Of a DNA stretch of 64,000 nt, positions 16,330 to 24,547 are shown piece by piece. Positions within the stretch are counted from its first letter, which is position 1. Each line of letters starts with the position of its first letter. The translations under genes were made by a program, and so were the position numbers. The stretch comes from Catonella sp963539695 (GTDB taxonomy: Bacteria > Bacillota > Clostridia > Lachnospirales > Lachnospiraceae), in contig CAUTOC010000001.1 in NCBI GenBank assembly GCA_963539695.1, forward strand, positions 1 through 64,000, given 5' to 3'. The notes beneath the pieces are model-generated. The model did no database searches. It was not told the DNA's origin and worked only from the letters and a program-made list of their open reading frames with translations.

Positions 16330-16683
16330 ATGAGAAAGAATGCTTATCAAAAAGAATCAAATTTAAGAAAAAACCAAATTAATAAAAAAAGTAAAAAATT
16401 GCGTACAAGTTTTATATTAAGTTTTTATCTTATAACTATGCTTTTTAGTTATATTTTAGGCTTATCACATAGTTTTGTTAAGGCTGATTCAGAAATAAAA
16501 CCTGTTTATATAGAGAGCAGAGTGGTAAAACATGGTGAGACTTTGTGGAGTATTGCTAAAAGCTACCATTCCGTATACCATAGAAACACAAAGGAATATA
16601 TTGAGGCTATCAAAGAGTGTAATAATCTTTATAGCGATGAAATCTATGCAGGAACAAATTTAATTATTCCTTATACTAGATAA
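16330..16683 (+). CDS. LysM-domain membrane protein, likely YneA-type SOS division inhibitor
   Basis: This 117-residue protein has a basic cytoplasmic N-terminus (about residues 1-36), one membrane segment (about 37-58) and a C-terminal LysM peptidoglycan-binding domain starting VKHGETLWSIAKSY and ending GTNLIIPY. In Bacillus subtilis the gene divergent from lexA is yneA, a short LysM membrane protein that halts septation during DNA damage. Position, size, topology and LexA-type operators all match, although sequence identity cannot be measured here. A GGGGGG run at 16315-16320 supplies the ribosome site. Confidence 0.8.
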   Translation: MRKNAYQKESNLRKNQINKKSKKLRTSFILSFYLITMLFSYILGLSHSFVKADSEIKPVYIESRVVKHGETLWSIAKSYHSVYHRNTKEYIEAIKECNNLYSDEIYAGTNLIIPYTR

Positions 16684-16698
16684 TTCAGTTTACAATAT

Positions 16699-16749
16699 CT
16701 ATCATACTTCTACTAAGGTATAATTAAATTATTAGTAGATGTATGATAG
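16699..16749. terminator. Bidirectional terminator
   Basis: 18-base arms (16699-16716 and 16732-16749) pair with a single mismatch around a 15-base loop, between the convergent YneA-like and recombinase genes. The flanking T run on the plus strand is short, so the call rests mainly on the stem and the position. Confidence 0.65.
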
Positions 16750-16761
16750 TTTCTACAAATA

Positions 16762-17811
16762 TTATTCGTCTCTAAGCTTTACTATATTGGCAGCCTTCCT
16801 TCGTCTGTCTTCTTCAATAGCAGCATAGTGTTTTTTGGTTGTATTTACATCTTTATGTCCAAGTACATCAGCCACCAAATAGATATCTCCGGTTTCTCTA
16901 TATAAGCTTGTGCCATAGGTGCTTCTAAGTTTGTGTGGAGTAATTTTTTTCATAGTAGTAACTAGGCTTGCATATTTTTTAACAAGAATTTCAACTGCTC
17001 TTACACTTATACGCTTTTTTTGCATAGAAAGAAAAAGAGCGTTTTTATGTCCCTCAGCTGCGTCTGTTTTCCTCCTTTCTTCAAGATAGCTTTTAAGAAC
17101 TGTTTCAGTTTCATCACCAAAATATACTACAGCTTCATAGCCGCCTTTTCTATGAACTTTTATACCATTAGTATTAAAATCTATGTCATCAATATCAATA
17201 CCTACACATTCAGAAACACGTATACCCGTACCAAGCAGTAGAGTAACTATTGCAAGATCTCTAACGGAAGTTTTTTCATGATATTTATTTTGTGTTGCAG
17301 AAAGACCTTCGCCCGACTCAATATTGTCAAGCAAATTTGCAACTTCTTCCGGTTCTAAGCGTACTATAGCTTTGTCATGTAACTTGGGAGTATCCACAAG
17401 TACACTCGGATTATTTTTGATACGCTCTTTTTTATAATAATATTTATAAAAAGTTCTAAGTGCTATAAGTTTACGCTTAATCCCTTTTTCTTTATTGCCA
17501 TGTTCCTCACCGTTTTTTATATAATATCTTATATGGGAGATATATTCCTCTATGTCTACTGCTTTCAGACTGTCCAAAATGCTGATACTTATATTTTGAA
17601 TGTTGATACCGGACAGGGCGGGATTGGTTTCTTTAAGCCAATTAAAAAAAACCATAAGGTCATAGGCATAGGCAACCCTTGTTCTGGAAGCTGTTGTTGA
17701 TTCTATTCCTCTAAAAAACTCAGAAGCAAATTTAGGAAGCTTTGACAGTAATTCCCTTAATTTTAATTCATTTTTAATATCAATTTTTTGATTATAAGTA
17801 TGTTCTGCCAT
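16762..17811 (-). CDS. Tyrosine recombinase (Xer-like)
   Basis: This 349-residue site-specific recombinase has an N-terminal SAM-like core-binding domain (about 15-130) and a catalytic domain from about 150. The catalytic residues are visible: Arg in GTGIRVSECVG, Lys in HRKGGYEAV, His and Arg in ITPHKLRSTYG, His in VLGHKDVNTT, and the nucleophile Tyr in KKHYAAI. The long N-terminal part and the RKGG context recall the single-recombinase XerS type that resolves chromosome dimers. No att sites, excisionase or phage genes lie beside it, so I favour a housekeeping Xer role. It converges on the YneA-like gene. Confidence 0.85.
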   Translation of the reverse strand: MAEHTYNQKIDIKNELKLRELLSKLPKFASEFFRGIESTTASRTRVAYAYDLMVFFNWLKETNPALSGINIQNISISILDSLKAVDIEEYISHIRYYIKNGEEHGNKEKGIKRKLIALRTFYKYYYKKERIKNNPSVLVDTPKLHDKAIVRLEPEEVANLLDNIESGEGLSATQNKYHEKTSVRDLAIVTLLLGTGIRVSECVGIDIDDIDFNTNGIKVHRKGGYEAVVYFGDETETVLKSYLEERRKTDAAEGHKNALFLSMQKKRISVRAVEILVKKYASLVTTMKKITPHKLRSTYGTSLYRETGDIYLVADVLGHKDVNTTKKHYAAIEEDRRRKAANIVKLRDE

Positions 17812-18097
17812 ACAAACTCCTATATAATATTTTTAGGTATTTTGTAAATAAATTATTATTCTACATATATGCGTTCAAGTATAGCATACACAATAAAGAT
17901 AGTCAAAATACAGTAATAAGATGAGTAATAAATTTATTTAAGAAAGTATAATAATAATTTTATATAAAATGACAAATATTTCCTTTAAATTTAAGTAAAA
18001 TGACATACTTTTACCACTTGATAAACTTACTATTTAACAGTAAACTAATTAGATGTGATATAGAAAATATTTGTGAATTTGATTGGAGTGATTTTGA
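17812..18097. other. Intergenic region between the recombinase and amidase genes
   Basis: 286 very AT-rich bases separate two divergently transcribed genes, so promoters for both must lie here. The best plus-strand candidate is TTGATA 18018-18023, 17 bases, TAAACT 18041-18046, about 50 bases before the amidase start. I saw no strong dyad or small gene. Confidence 0.4.
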
Positions 18098-20812
18098 ATG
18101 AAATTTAAAAAAATTATAACATTTGTATCCATTTTAGGAATGCTCAGTTGTACTTTTCCCGGCGTTTCTTATGCAGACAGCATTAATATAAAATATGGAA
18201 ACAAAAAAATAAATTATTCTGATAAACAGGTAAAGTATACTATAAACGGAAGCGAGATAAAGTCTAAATATCCCGGAATCATAATATCCGGTATTTCTTT
18301 AGCCAGTGCAAAGGAAGTGTTTTCAGATTCTAAAATCGGACTATCATATAAATTTAATGTAAAGTCTAATACATTAGAACTAAAGAGAGACGGGAAAACT
18401 TTATTGCTTAAACTAAATTCAGAAAAAGCCAAAGTAAACGGTAAAAGTGAAATAGTTCCAATAGCTCCAAGAATAGTACAATTTAGTGATAAAACCTCAA
18501 AAGTTTATGTGCCGGCAAGATATGTGGCTAAGACCTTCGGGCTTACTTATGATTGGGATGCAGTTTCAGGTATTGCATCTATGACAGGAAAGACTGTTAA
18601 TAAAAAGAAAACGAAAAAAGCTGCTGATAAAAAAACTGCACCTAAAGATAAAAATACTAATAATGCTAAGAAGGAAAATTTTAGTTATAACGGAAAAACT
18701 TATGATATTAAAGGAAAAAAGGTTATATTTAGTATAGATAAAACCAAACTTAATAACTCAAAACTTCCGGGAGTTTATGTAGGAAAAACCTTAATGGCTC
18801 CTGCTAAAAGCATTTTTTTGTCAGACAGTGTAGAAGGAAGTTATTCGTTCAAAAAATCTAATAAAAATATAAATATAGGTTTTGATGATAATTCTTTGAC
18901 AATGAAATTAGGAAGTAAAATTGCCGATTATAATGGAACTCAGATAAAGCTTGATAAGGCTCCTAATTATGTTAAACTCAATTTTTCAAATAAAAATGAA
19001 ATATATGTACCTATAGAAAATATCTGTGAATTATTTGACATTGAAATTGAAACCAGTGGAGTAGTAAGTACATTAAGTTTGCCGGAAGAAGATACTGAAA
19101 TTGAAGATATAGCTGATGAGGAGGATGATAATACAAAAGATAATAATTCAGACACAACTAACCAAAATCCTCAAGTACAAAAGCCGTCTGAATCTTTTGT
19201 CGCCAGCCAGCTTCCTTTTACATGGAAACCTGTAATCAATGATAAAATTAATAACTTGATAGTTTCGCAGAATTTAACCGGTAATAACAATGCAGGTACT
19301 TCATCTATTGCTGATATAACAAATGTAACAGGAAATCAGACTGACCCGTTTGATACCTATATAATTACATCTACGGAAGGTTTTAACGGGATAAGAGGAA
19401 ATCTTGTTAATAATCAGTTAACTGTCAGCCTTGACAATATGACATCAAATAGCGGACAGAATTATGCTGCAAATATACGCACAGTAAACTATTTAAATAC
19501 TGCATATAATACAGCTTCAAATTCAACTGATGTTAATTTCGGGCTTGTTGATGGTGTTATTGGTTATGATATGTCTTTGTCAAATGATAATAAAGCTATT
19601 ACTGTTAAAATATATAAAAATACTATTACTGAAATTAGCGGAAGTTACAGTAATGGGGCTTATACATTTACACTTACAGGACTTGCTCCTCTAACAGTAC
19701 AGGAAAATAGTAATTCCGACAGTAACCTTAATCTATCAATACCAAATATAATTGATACAATAGGAAGCGGTTCTTATGTTGATAATACAGGGAATAAGTT
19801 AACTTTATTCAGCTATTTTACTAATGGTGTAACAGGTGCAAATATATCAATTAATAAATCATCTAAACTTACATATTACACAAGAAAGACGGGAAATTCT
19901 GTAAGTATAATACTTTCAGAAACTCCTACCACTGCAAATGTTGATGGAGCGATTATATCTCTGCCAAGTGGAATAGATGAAACAGAAATAGAAAATGAAG
20001 ATAATTACTTTTCTAATAATTTTACAATAACTTTGCCCGGTGATTTAAGGAATCATTTTAACACAAATCCTGTTAAATATGATACTAATAAGGTTACAAA
20101 TGTAACAATTACTTTAAATGACGAAGAAAATACAGTTCTTACTTTTTATACAACCACACTTTATGCCTACAAATTAAAAGTTTCAAAGTCACAAATAAAA
20201 GTGGCGATAGATAGGGCTAAAAAGCTATATTCTAAAGTAGTTGTAATTGATCCCGGACATGGTGGACATGATTCAGGTACTACAAGTCTGAATAAGATAT
20301 ATAAAGAAAAGAATATAGTTTTATCTATAGGCTACACATACTTCAGAAATTATCTTAATGATGAAGACTTAAAAGTATATTGGACAAGAAAAGACGACAC
20401 ATTTATGACATTATATGACAGAGCTGCATTTGCCAAAAAAGTTGATGCTGATTTATTTGTAAGTATACATATGAATTCAGCAGGAAAAAATACTAAACCA
20501 AAGGGAACTGAAGTGTATTATTCTACCAGGAACAATATTTTACAGCCTAATGGACTTTCAAGTTATACTATGGCAAGCATGTTTTTAAAAAATATCACTT
20601 CAGAACTGAACATGGCAAACAGGGGAGTAAAAAGCAATATATTTGTGGTAACTAACATGAATACAGTTCCTGCAGTGCTTATTGAATACGGTTTTTTAAC
20701 TAATTCAAGTGATTTAGATAAGTTCAGTAAGCTGGAGGTGCAAGATAAGTCTGCAGAAATATTATATAATACAATAGAAGAGATATTTGATAATTATCCG
20801 ACAGATAGATAG
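18098..20812 (+). CDS. Large secreted N-acetylmuramoyl-L-alanine amidase, multidomain
   Basis: This 904-residue protein has a signal peptide (about 1-27, ending SYADS). Two copies of a copper-amine-oxidase-N-terminal-like domain follow (about 30-165 and 200-325), then an acidic Asn/Asp-rich linker (about 330-360). A long beta-rich region (about 400-690) may hold AMIN-like domains. The C-terminal zinc amidase domain (Amidase_3, about 714-904) has VVVIDPGHGGHDSG, the zinc Glu in YKEKNIVL, the second His in FVSIHMNSAG and the catalytic Glu in VLIEYGFLTNSS. It would cleave the MurNAc-L-Ala bond during wall remodelling. It is followed by a GHL10-like gene in the same operon. Confidence 0.9.
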   Translation: MKFKKIITFVSILGMLSCTFPGVSYADSINIKYGNKKINYSDKQVKYTINGSEIKSKYPGIIISGISLASAKEVFSDSKIGLSYKFNVKSNTLELKRDGKTLLLKLNSEKAKVNGKSEIVPIAPRIVQFSDKTSKVYVPARYVAKTFGLTYDWDAVSGIASMTGKTVNKKKTKKAADKKTAPKDKNTNNAKKENFSYNGKTYDIKGKKVIFSIDKTKLNNSKLPGVYVGKTLMAPAKSIFLSDSVEGSYSFKKSNKNINIGFDDNSLTMKLGSKIADYNGTQIKLDKAPNYVKLNFSNKNEIYVPIENICELFDIEIETSGVVSTLSLPEEDTEIEDIADEEDDNTKDNNSDTTNQNPQVQKPSESFVASQLPFTWKPVINDKINNLIVSQNLTGNNNAGTSSIADITNVTGNQTDPFDTYIITSTEGFNGIRGNLVNNQLTVSLDNMTSNSGQNYAANIRTVNYLNTAYNTASNSTDVNFGLVDGVIGYDMSLSNDNKAITVKIYKNTITEISGSYSNGAYTFTLTGLAPLTVQENSNSDSNLNLSIPNIIDTIGSGSYVDNTGNKLTLFSYFTNGVTGANISINKSSKLTYYTRKTGNSVSIILSETPTTANVDGAIISLPSGIDETEIENEDNYFSNNFTITLPGDLRNHFNTNPVKYDTNKVTNVTITLNDEENTVLTFYTTTLYAYKLKVSKSQIKVAIDRAKKLYSKVVVIDPGHGGHDSGTTSLNKIYKEKNIVLSIGYTYFRNYLNDEDLKVYWTRKDDTFMTLYDRAAFAKKVDADLFVSIHMNSAGKNTKPKGTEVYYSTRNNILQPNGLSSYTMASMFLKNITSELNMANRGVKSNIFVVTNMNTVPAVLIEYGFLTNSSDLDKFSKLEVQDKSAEILYNTIEEIFDNYPTDR

Positions 20813-20822
20813 GAGAATAGTG

Positions 20823-22421
20823 TTGAATAAAAATATATTTAAAAGATTTTTTACAATGTTTATTATATTTCAGCTGTTTTTAAGTATATTTAACAGCTAT
20901 GATATATATGCAAAAGATGATATTGAGCCGCTTATTAAATGCTCTGTATATAAAGATGTAAATAATGGTAAAATCAAACTGAAGATGAATGTGACTGATA
21001 ATAAGGCTATTAAATCAGTTAAATATGCTTTAGGAAATCATAGAAAAGCATTTTTTAAAGATTTATTTTATTCTAAAAAAATTAAAAATGTTTCTGTTAA
21101 CTCTACCAAGAGTATAAGTACAAATCTTAATGTAAAACATAATGCTATATATACCATTTATGCGATTGATAAAGCAGGCAACAGCACTATCAAAAAGGTG
21201 AGGATTAAGATTAAAAATAATGATGAAACACCTCAAAATCCTCCAGTAAATGACAATACAAATAGCAACATAGATAATAATTCAAAAACTAATGTAGCTA
21301 ACAATAATTCAAATGAGATCAGAGCAGTATGGATTACCTTTTTGGAATTTAGCAGTAAGGGTTATACTATGGACAGTTTTACCGTTCAGATAGCAGAAAT
21401 GTTTGATAAAATAGCTGCAAACGGGATGAATACAATCTATGCTCATGTAAGACCGTTCAGTGATGCTATGTATCGTTCAGTTTACTTTCCATGGTCTAAA
21501 TATGTATCAGGAACACAAGGAGTAGACCCGGGATTTGATCCGCTTGCTATTATGGTAAATGAGGCACATAAAAGAAATTTGAAGTTACATGCCTATATCA
21601 ATCCTTATAGAGTATGCACTGAGGCTGATTTTAACAGTCTTTCCACCAATAGCCCTGCTTACAAATGGCTTAATGATAATGATGAAAAAAACAATAGAAA
21701 TGTACTTAAATTTGGAAAAATGTATTATTACAATCCTTCATCATCGGATGTTATCAAGCTTATAAATAATGGCGTTGCTGAGATAGTTAAAAATTATGAT
21801 GTGGATGGAGTAATTTTTGATGATTATTTCTATCCGACTCTAGGCAGTAATTATTCATCAAAATTTGACTCTGAAGAATATGCAGATTATAAGCTTAATA
21901 CTGAAAAACCTATGTCTATAGTGAATTGGCGCAGAGATAATATAAATAAAATGGTTAAAACCGTATATGCCACAGTTAAAAACTCCGGCAAAAACCGCAC
22001 CTTCGGTATAAGCCCGGCAGGTAATTTAACTAATTTAAGAGCAAATGATAAGTATTATGTGGATATAGACAGATGGGGCAGAGAAACAGGTTTTGTAGAT
22101 TATATTGCACCTCAACAGTACTGGGGCTTTGAGCATAGTATATGTCCGTTTGAAGAAAATGTAAATAAATGGATGGCTGTAGTTACCAATCCTAATGTAA
22201 AATTGTATGTTGCCTTACCTATGCACCTTGCACAGGCTCAAGAAACCTCTGAATGGAAAAACAACCATGATATTCTGGGAAGAATGGTAACAAGTCTTAG
22301 AAATAAGTCACTTAGCGGATTCTCAATCTACAGATATCATTACATGACACCTGATTATTTGAAGAAAGACGGTGCTATGGATGAGTACAATAATTTAGTT
22401 AATGTGATAAAATCTAAGTAA
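20823..22421 (+). CDS. Secreted GHL10-type (DUF187-like) glycoside hydrolase-like protein
   Basis: The protein is about 532 residues. A signal peptide (about 1-32) is followed by a small Ig-like or triple-repeat domain (about 35-135, ending AGNSTIKKVRIKIKN) and an Asn-rich linker. The C-terminal TIM-barrel-like domain (about 165-530) starts NEIRAVWITFLEFSSKGYT and contains TIYAHVRPFSDAMY, LHAYINPYRV, GVIFDDYFYP and VDYIAPQQYWGFEH, typical of the YddW/GHL10 family linked to peptidoglycan glycan cleavage. The TTG start at 20823 is chosen because AGGAG at 20811-20815 precedes it; the earlier ATG at 20787 lies inside the amidase gene. Confidence 0.85.
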   Translation: MNKNIFKRFFTMFIIFQLFLSIFNSYDIYAKDDIEPLIKCSVYKDVNNGKIKLKMNVTDNKAIKSVKYALGNHRKAFFKDLFYSKKIKNVSVNSTKSISTNLNVKHNAIYTIYAIDKAGNSTIKKVRIKIKNNDETPQNPPVNDNTNSNIDNNSKTNVANNNSNEIRAVWITFLEFSSKGYTMDSFTVQIAEMFDKIAANGMNTIYAHVRPFSDAMYRSVYFPWSKYVSGTQGVDPGFDPLAIMVNEAHKRNLKLHAYINPYRVCTEADFNSLSTNSPAYKWLNDNDEKNNRNVLKFGKMYYYNPSSSDVIKLINNGVAEIVKNYDVDGVIFDDYFYPTLGSNYSSKFDSEEYADYKLNTEKPMSIVNWRRDNINKMVKTVYATVKNSGKNRTFGISPAGNLTNLRANDKYYVDIDRWGRETGFVDYIAPQQYWGFEHSICPFEENVNKWMAVVTNPNVKLYVALPMHLAQAQETSEWKNNHDILGRMVTSLRNKSLSGFSIYRYHYMTPDYLKKDGAMDEYNNLVNVIKSK

Positions 22422-22753
22422 AATATTAAAAAGTTCTGTTATCAGTTTTTTGGTAACAGAATTTTTTGGATCAAAATTTTCATCTCTTTATATTTGAGGT
22501 AATTTAATGTTCCATCATAATAAATTTGGTATAACAATTTAATTGTAGTGTTTAGTTTTCGTTAAACTTGGGTTTCGCGAATAGTTATATATAAGTATTC
22601 ATATTACTATTCTTTCGTATCTTCCAAACTTTCAATAAATTATAATATTATTACAGTTCTTAATCTTTCCTAAAAGCTATTGCACATTATCGCTTTATGT
22701 GCTAAAGTTAAAATATCAATAGTTAAAGCACAATACTGTTTCAAAAAAGGTAG
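22422..22753. other. 332-base intergenic region with two dyads
   Basis: It begins with the terminator of the amidase/GHL10 operon (22434-22467). At 22579-22600 is a 22-base near-perfect palindrome, GAATA-G-TTATATATAA-G-TATTC, symmetrical except for the two G positions. At 22698-22703 and 22727-22732 TGTGCT and AGCACA form inverted half-sites 23 bases apart, just before the next gene. I found no open reading frame of note. Either dyad could be an operator. Confidence 0.5.
22434..22467 (+). terminator. Rho-independent terminator after the GHL10 gene
   Basis: An 8-base stem (22434-22441 with 22454-22461) is followed by six T residues, 12 bases after the stop codon. Confidence 0.85.
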
Positions 22754-22762
22754 GTGTTGGAT

Positions 22763-23296
22763 TTGAAACATAAAGTATATACAGGATTTAAAATACTTGA
22801 TATCTCTTCAGTTAAATATTATAGAAAAGAAATTATCCTAGGTATTTTTGCATTATTTATAGCATACTTTATATTTTTATCAGGAAGGAACTATGTAATT
22901 ACACATGAGCCACTTTATGTATTACAAAAAAACTGGAAAATAAATTTCCCTCAAAGTACAGAAATTGTTGAACTTCATGACAATACAGACTGGCTTGGCG
23001 AAGGAACTAAATTATCTATAATTAAGATAGATAAGAAAGATACTATGAACACTTTCTTTGACTTGAAATACTTTCACACAGGTCTTTCTGTGGATGAACA
23101 TAAAACAATGCTTGACTTATTAAAAAATCTGTTAAAAACTGACTTAAAGAAAAATATCCTTAATGATTCTGTTAAATTCAGAGAAACCGTTATGAAAAGT
23201 AAAGCCTGGGATGGAGCACTTGAGGATAGCTGCAATCTTTATATATGCTATGATGAAAAAACTGCTAATTACTACTTATTTGAAGTACTGAGATAA
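22763..23296 (+). CDS. Single-pass membrane protein of unknown function
   Basis: The protein is about 177 residues. A short cytoplasmic N-terminus (about 25 residues) is followed by one membrane segment (about 26-43: IILGIFALFIAYFIF) and an extracellular domain of about 130 residues with no motif I recognise. The domain is charged, contains WLGEGTKLSIIKIDKK and two cysteines near the C-terminus (DSCNLYICYDE), and could be disulfide-bonded. The start is uncertain: TTG 22763 follows AGGTAGG at a normal distance, while GTG 22754 overlaps that site. Its long upstream region with dyads suggests separate regulation. Confidence 0.65.
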   Translation: MKHKVYTGFKILDISSVKYYRKEIILGIFALFIAYFIFLSGRNYVITHEPLYVLQKNWKINFPQSTEIVELHDNTDWLGEGTKLSIIKIDKKDTMNTFFDLKYFHTGLSVDEHKTMLDLLKNLLKTDLKKNILNDSVKFRETVMKSKAWDGALEDSCNLYICYDEKTANYYLFEVLR

Positions 23297-23318
23297 AATC
23301 TCCTTTTAAATTTAGTAA

Positions 23319-23357
23319 AGAGTGTAGTTCTGAAATATATTATTCAGACTGCACTCT
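23319..23357. terminator. Bidirectional terminator at the plus/minus convergence
   Basis: AGAGTG (23319-23324) pairs with CACTCT (23352-23357). Inner pairs AGT/ACT and CTGAA/TTCAG are separated by single-base bulges. The repeat lies between the convergent membrane protein and BlaI-like genes. Confidence 0.65.
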
Positions 23358-23385
23358 TCTACTTTTAGTTTATTTTTAAACTTAA

Positions 23386-23757
23386 TTAAAACTTTCTACT
23401 GGAATTCTTAGCAAGTTTCTGTAACTCTGCAATATCACCGGCTGAAAGCCTTTGATTCTTTAAATACTCACTGATAAATGTCTGTAGTGAACCATTGTAA
23501 AACTGGTCAAGGAGTCTCTTTGTTTCAATTTCACGGACTGAACGCTGTGATACAAGTGCACTACAGATAAATCCCGGATCGGTTCTTGCTACAGCACCTT
23601 TATCTATAAGACGCTTAATTACAGTATAAGTAGTATTCTTCTCCCAACCTATATATTCTTTAATAATTTTAGAAATATCTTTAGCTGCAAGCTCCTTATT
23701 TGACCATAGAAGCTCCATAATGTTAAGTTCACCTTCATGTAATCTCAGTTCGCCCAT
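23386..23757 (-). CDS. BlaI/MecI/CopY-family transcriptional repressor
   Basis: This 123-residue protein has the N-terminal winged helix of the BlaI family: HEGELNIMELLWSNKELAAK, then IGWEKNTTYTVIKRLIDKGAV, where the WEKNTTYTVIKRL helix is the recognition helix. A C-terminal dimerisation and proteolysis region follows (about 80-123). Such repressors are usually paired with a BlaR1-type sensor protease or control copper genes; neither partner is adjacent, so it is an orphan here. It has its own promoter with an overlapping inverted repeat, suggesting autoregulation. Confidence 0.9.
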   Translation of the reverse strand: MGELRLHEGELNIMELLWSNKELAAKDISKIIKEYIGWEKNTTYTVIKRLIDKGAVARTDPGFICSALVSQRSVREIETKRLLDQFYNGSLQTFISEYLKNQRLSAGDIAELQKLAKNSSRKF

Positions 23758-23805
23758 AATTTACTCCCCACTCAATATCCTACTACTCTTGTCTAACAAA
23801 ATTTT

Positions 23806-23846
23806 TACTATAACAGTAGTATATAATTATTTATCTCCAAAGTCAA
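23806..23846 (-). promoter_or_regulatory. Promoter and operator of the BlaI-like gene
   Basis: On the minus strand TTGACT (23841-23846), 17 bases, TATACT (23818-23823) form a strong promoter that begins at the tdk stop codon. The inverted repeat TACTACTGTTATAGTA (23806-23821) overlaps the -10. It resembles BlaI-family operators of the TACTACA/TGTAGTA type. Confidence 0.65.
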
Positions 23847-24427
23847 GTATTTGATGAAGATTTCATTCTTTCAAAGCACTCTGAACATACTGCTTTATAA
23901 GAAATAAAGTCAGAATTATCTATTTCTACCTGATTTCCTTTGAATATAGGTGTTCCATTTACCATTCTTAGATTGCAGGTAGCCTTTTTACCGCAGGAAC
24001 ATACATTTTTCATCTCAGTTATAGAATGAGCAAGCTCTAACAGTCTTGAACTGGCAGGAAAACCGGCCATTCTAAAGTCAGTTCTGAGACCATAACAGAT
24101 AACCGGTATATTCAGTACTACTGCTACCCTATACAACTGTTCTATCTGAGGGACTGTAAGAAACTGTACTTCATCTACCAATATACAATCTAATTTAAAA
24201 TCATAATTATTAAAATATTCAAATAAATTCAACTCTTCACTAACAAGCAAGTCCACTTCTCTTTTAATTCCAAGACGACTTGTTACACAAGACTTCATTT
24301 TTGTATCAACAGCAGGCTTAATTATGATTGATGTTTGTCCGCTTTCTGAATAATTATGTGCTGTCTGTAAAAGTGCAGTGGTTTTACCACAATTCATTGC
24401 TCCGTAGCGAAAATATAACTTAGCCAT
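23843..24427 (-). CDS. tdk: Thymidine kinase
   Basis: This 194-residue type II thymidine kinase salvages thymidine to dTMP. It has the P-loop GAMNCGKTTALLQ (residues 8-20), the Walker B region LDCILVDEVQFLT (near 80-92), the lasso/substrate region YGLRTDFRMAGFPASS, and zinc-binding cysteines in NVCSCGKKATCNLR and VCSECFERM. Length is normal. It is transcribed toward the BlaI-like gene, whose promoter overlaps its stop. Confidence 0.97.
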   Translation of the reverse strand: MAKLYFRYGAMNCGKTTALLQTAHNYSESGQTSIIIKPAVDTKMKSCVTSRLGIKREVDLLVSEELNLFEYFNNYDFKLDCILVDEVQFLTVPQIEQLYRVAVVLNIPVICYGLRTDFRMAGFPASSRLLELAHSITEMKNVCSCGKKATCNLRMVNGTPIFKGNQVEIDNSDFISYKAVCSECFERMKSSSNT

Positions 24428-24547
24428 TTAAATCTCCAAAAATCATCATATTTGAGTAAAATAATTCTTTCTAAATACTCAATAATATAATATCACAGTA
24501 TCTGTATTATTCAAGTTAAAATGACTTCAAATCGGAAATAATAAGTT

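Noticed and set aside
16762..17811. Integrase of a prophage or integrative element
   Set aside because: No att-like repeats, excisionase, repressor or phage genes nearby; the neighbours are core SOS and wall genes.
22579..22600. dif site
   Set aside because: Length and arm sequences do not match the Firmicutes dif consensus; kept only as an unexplained palindrome.
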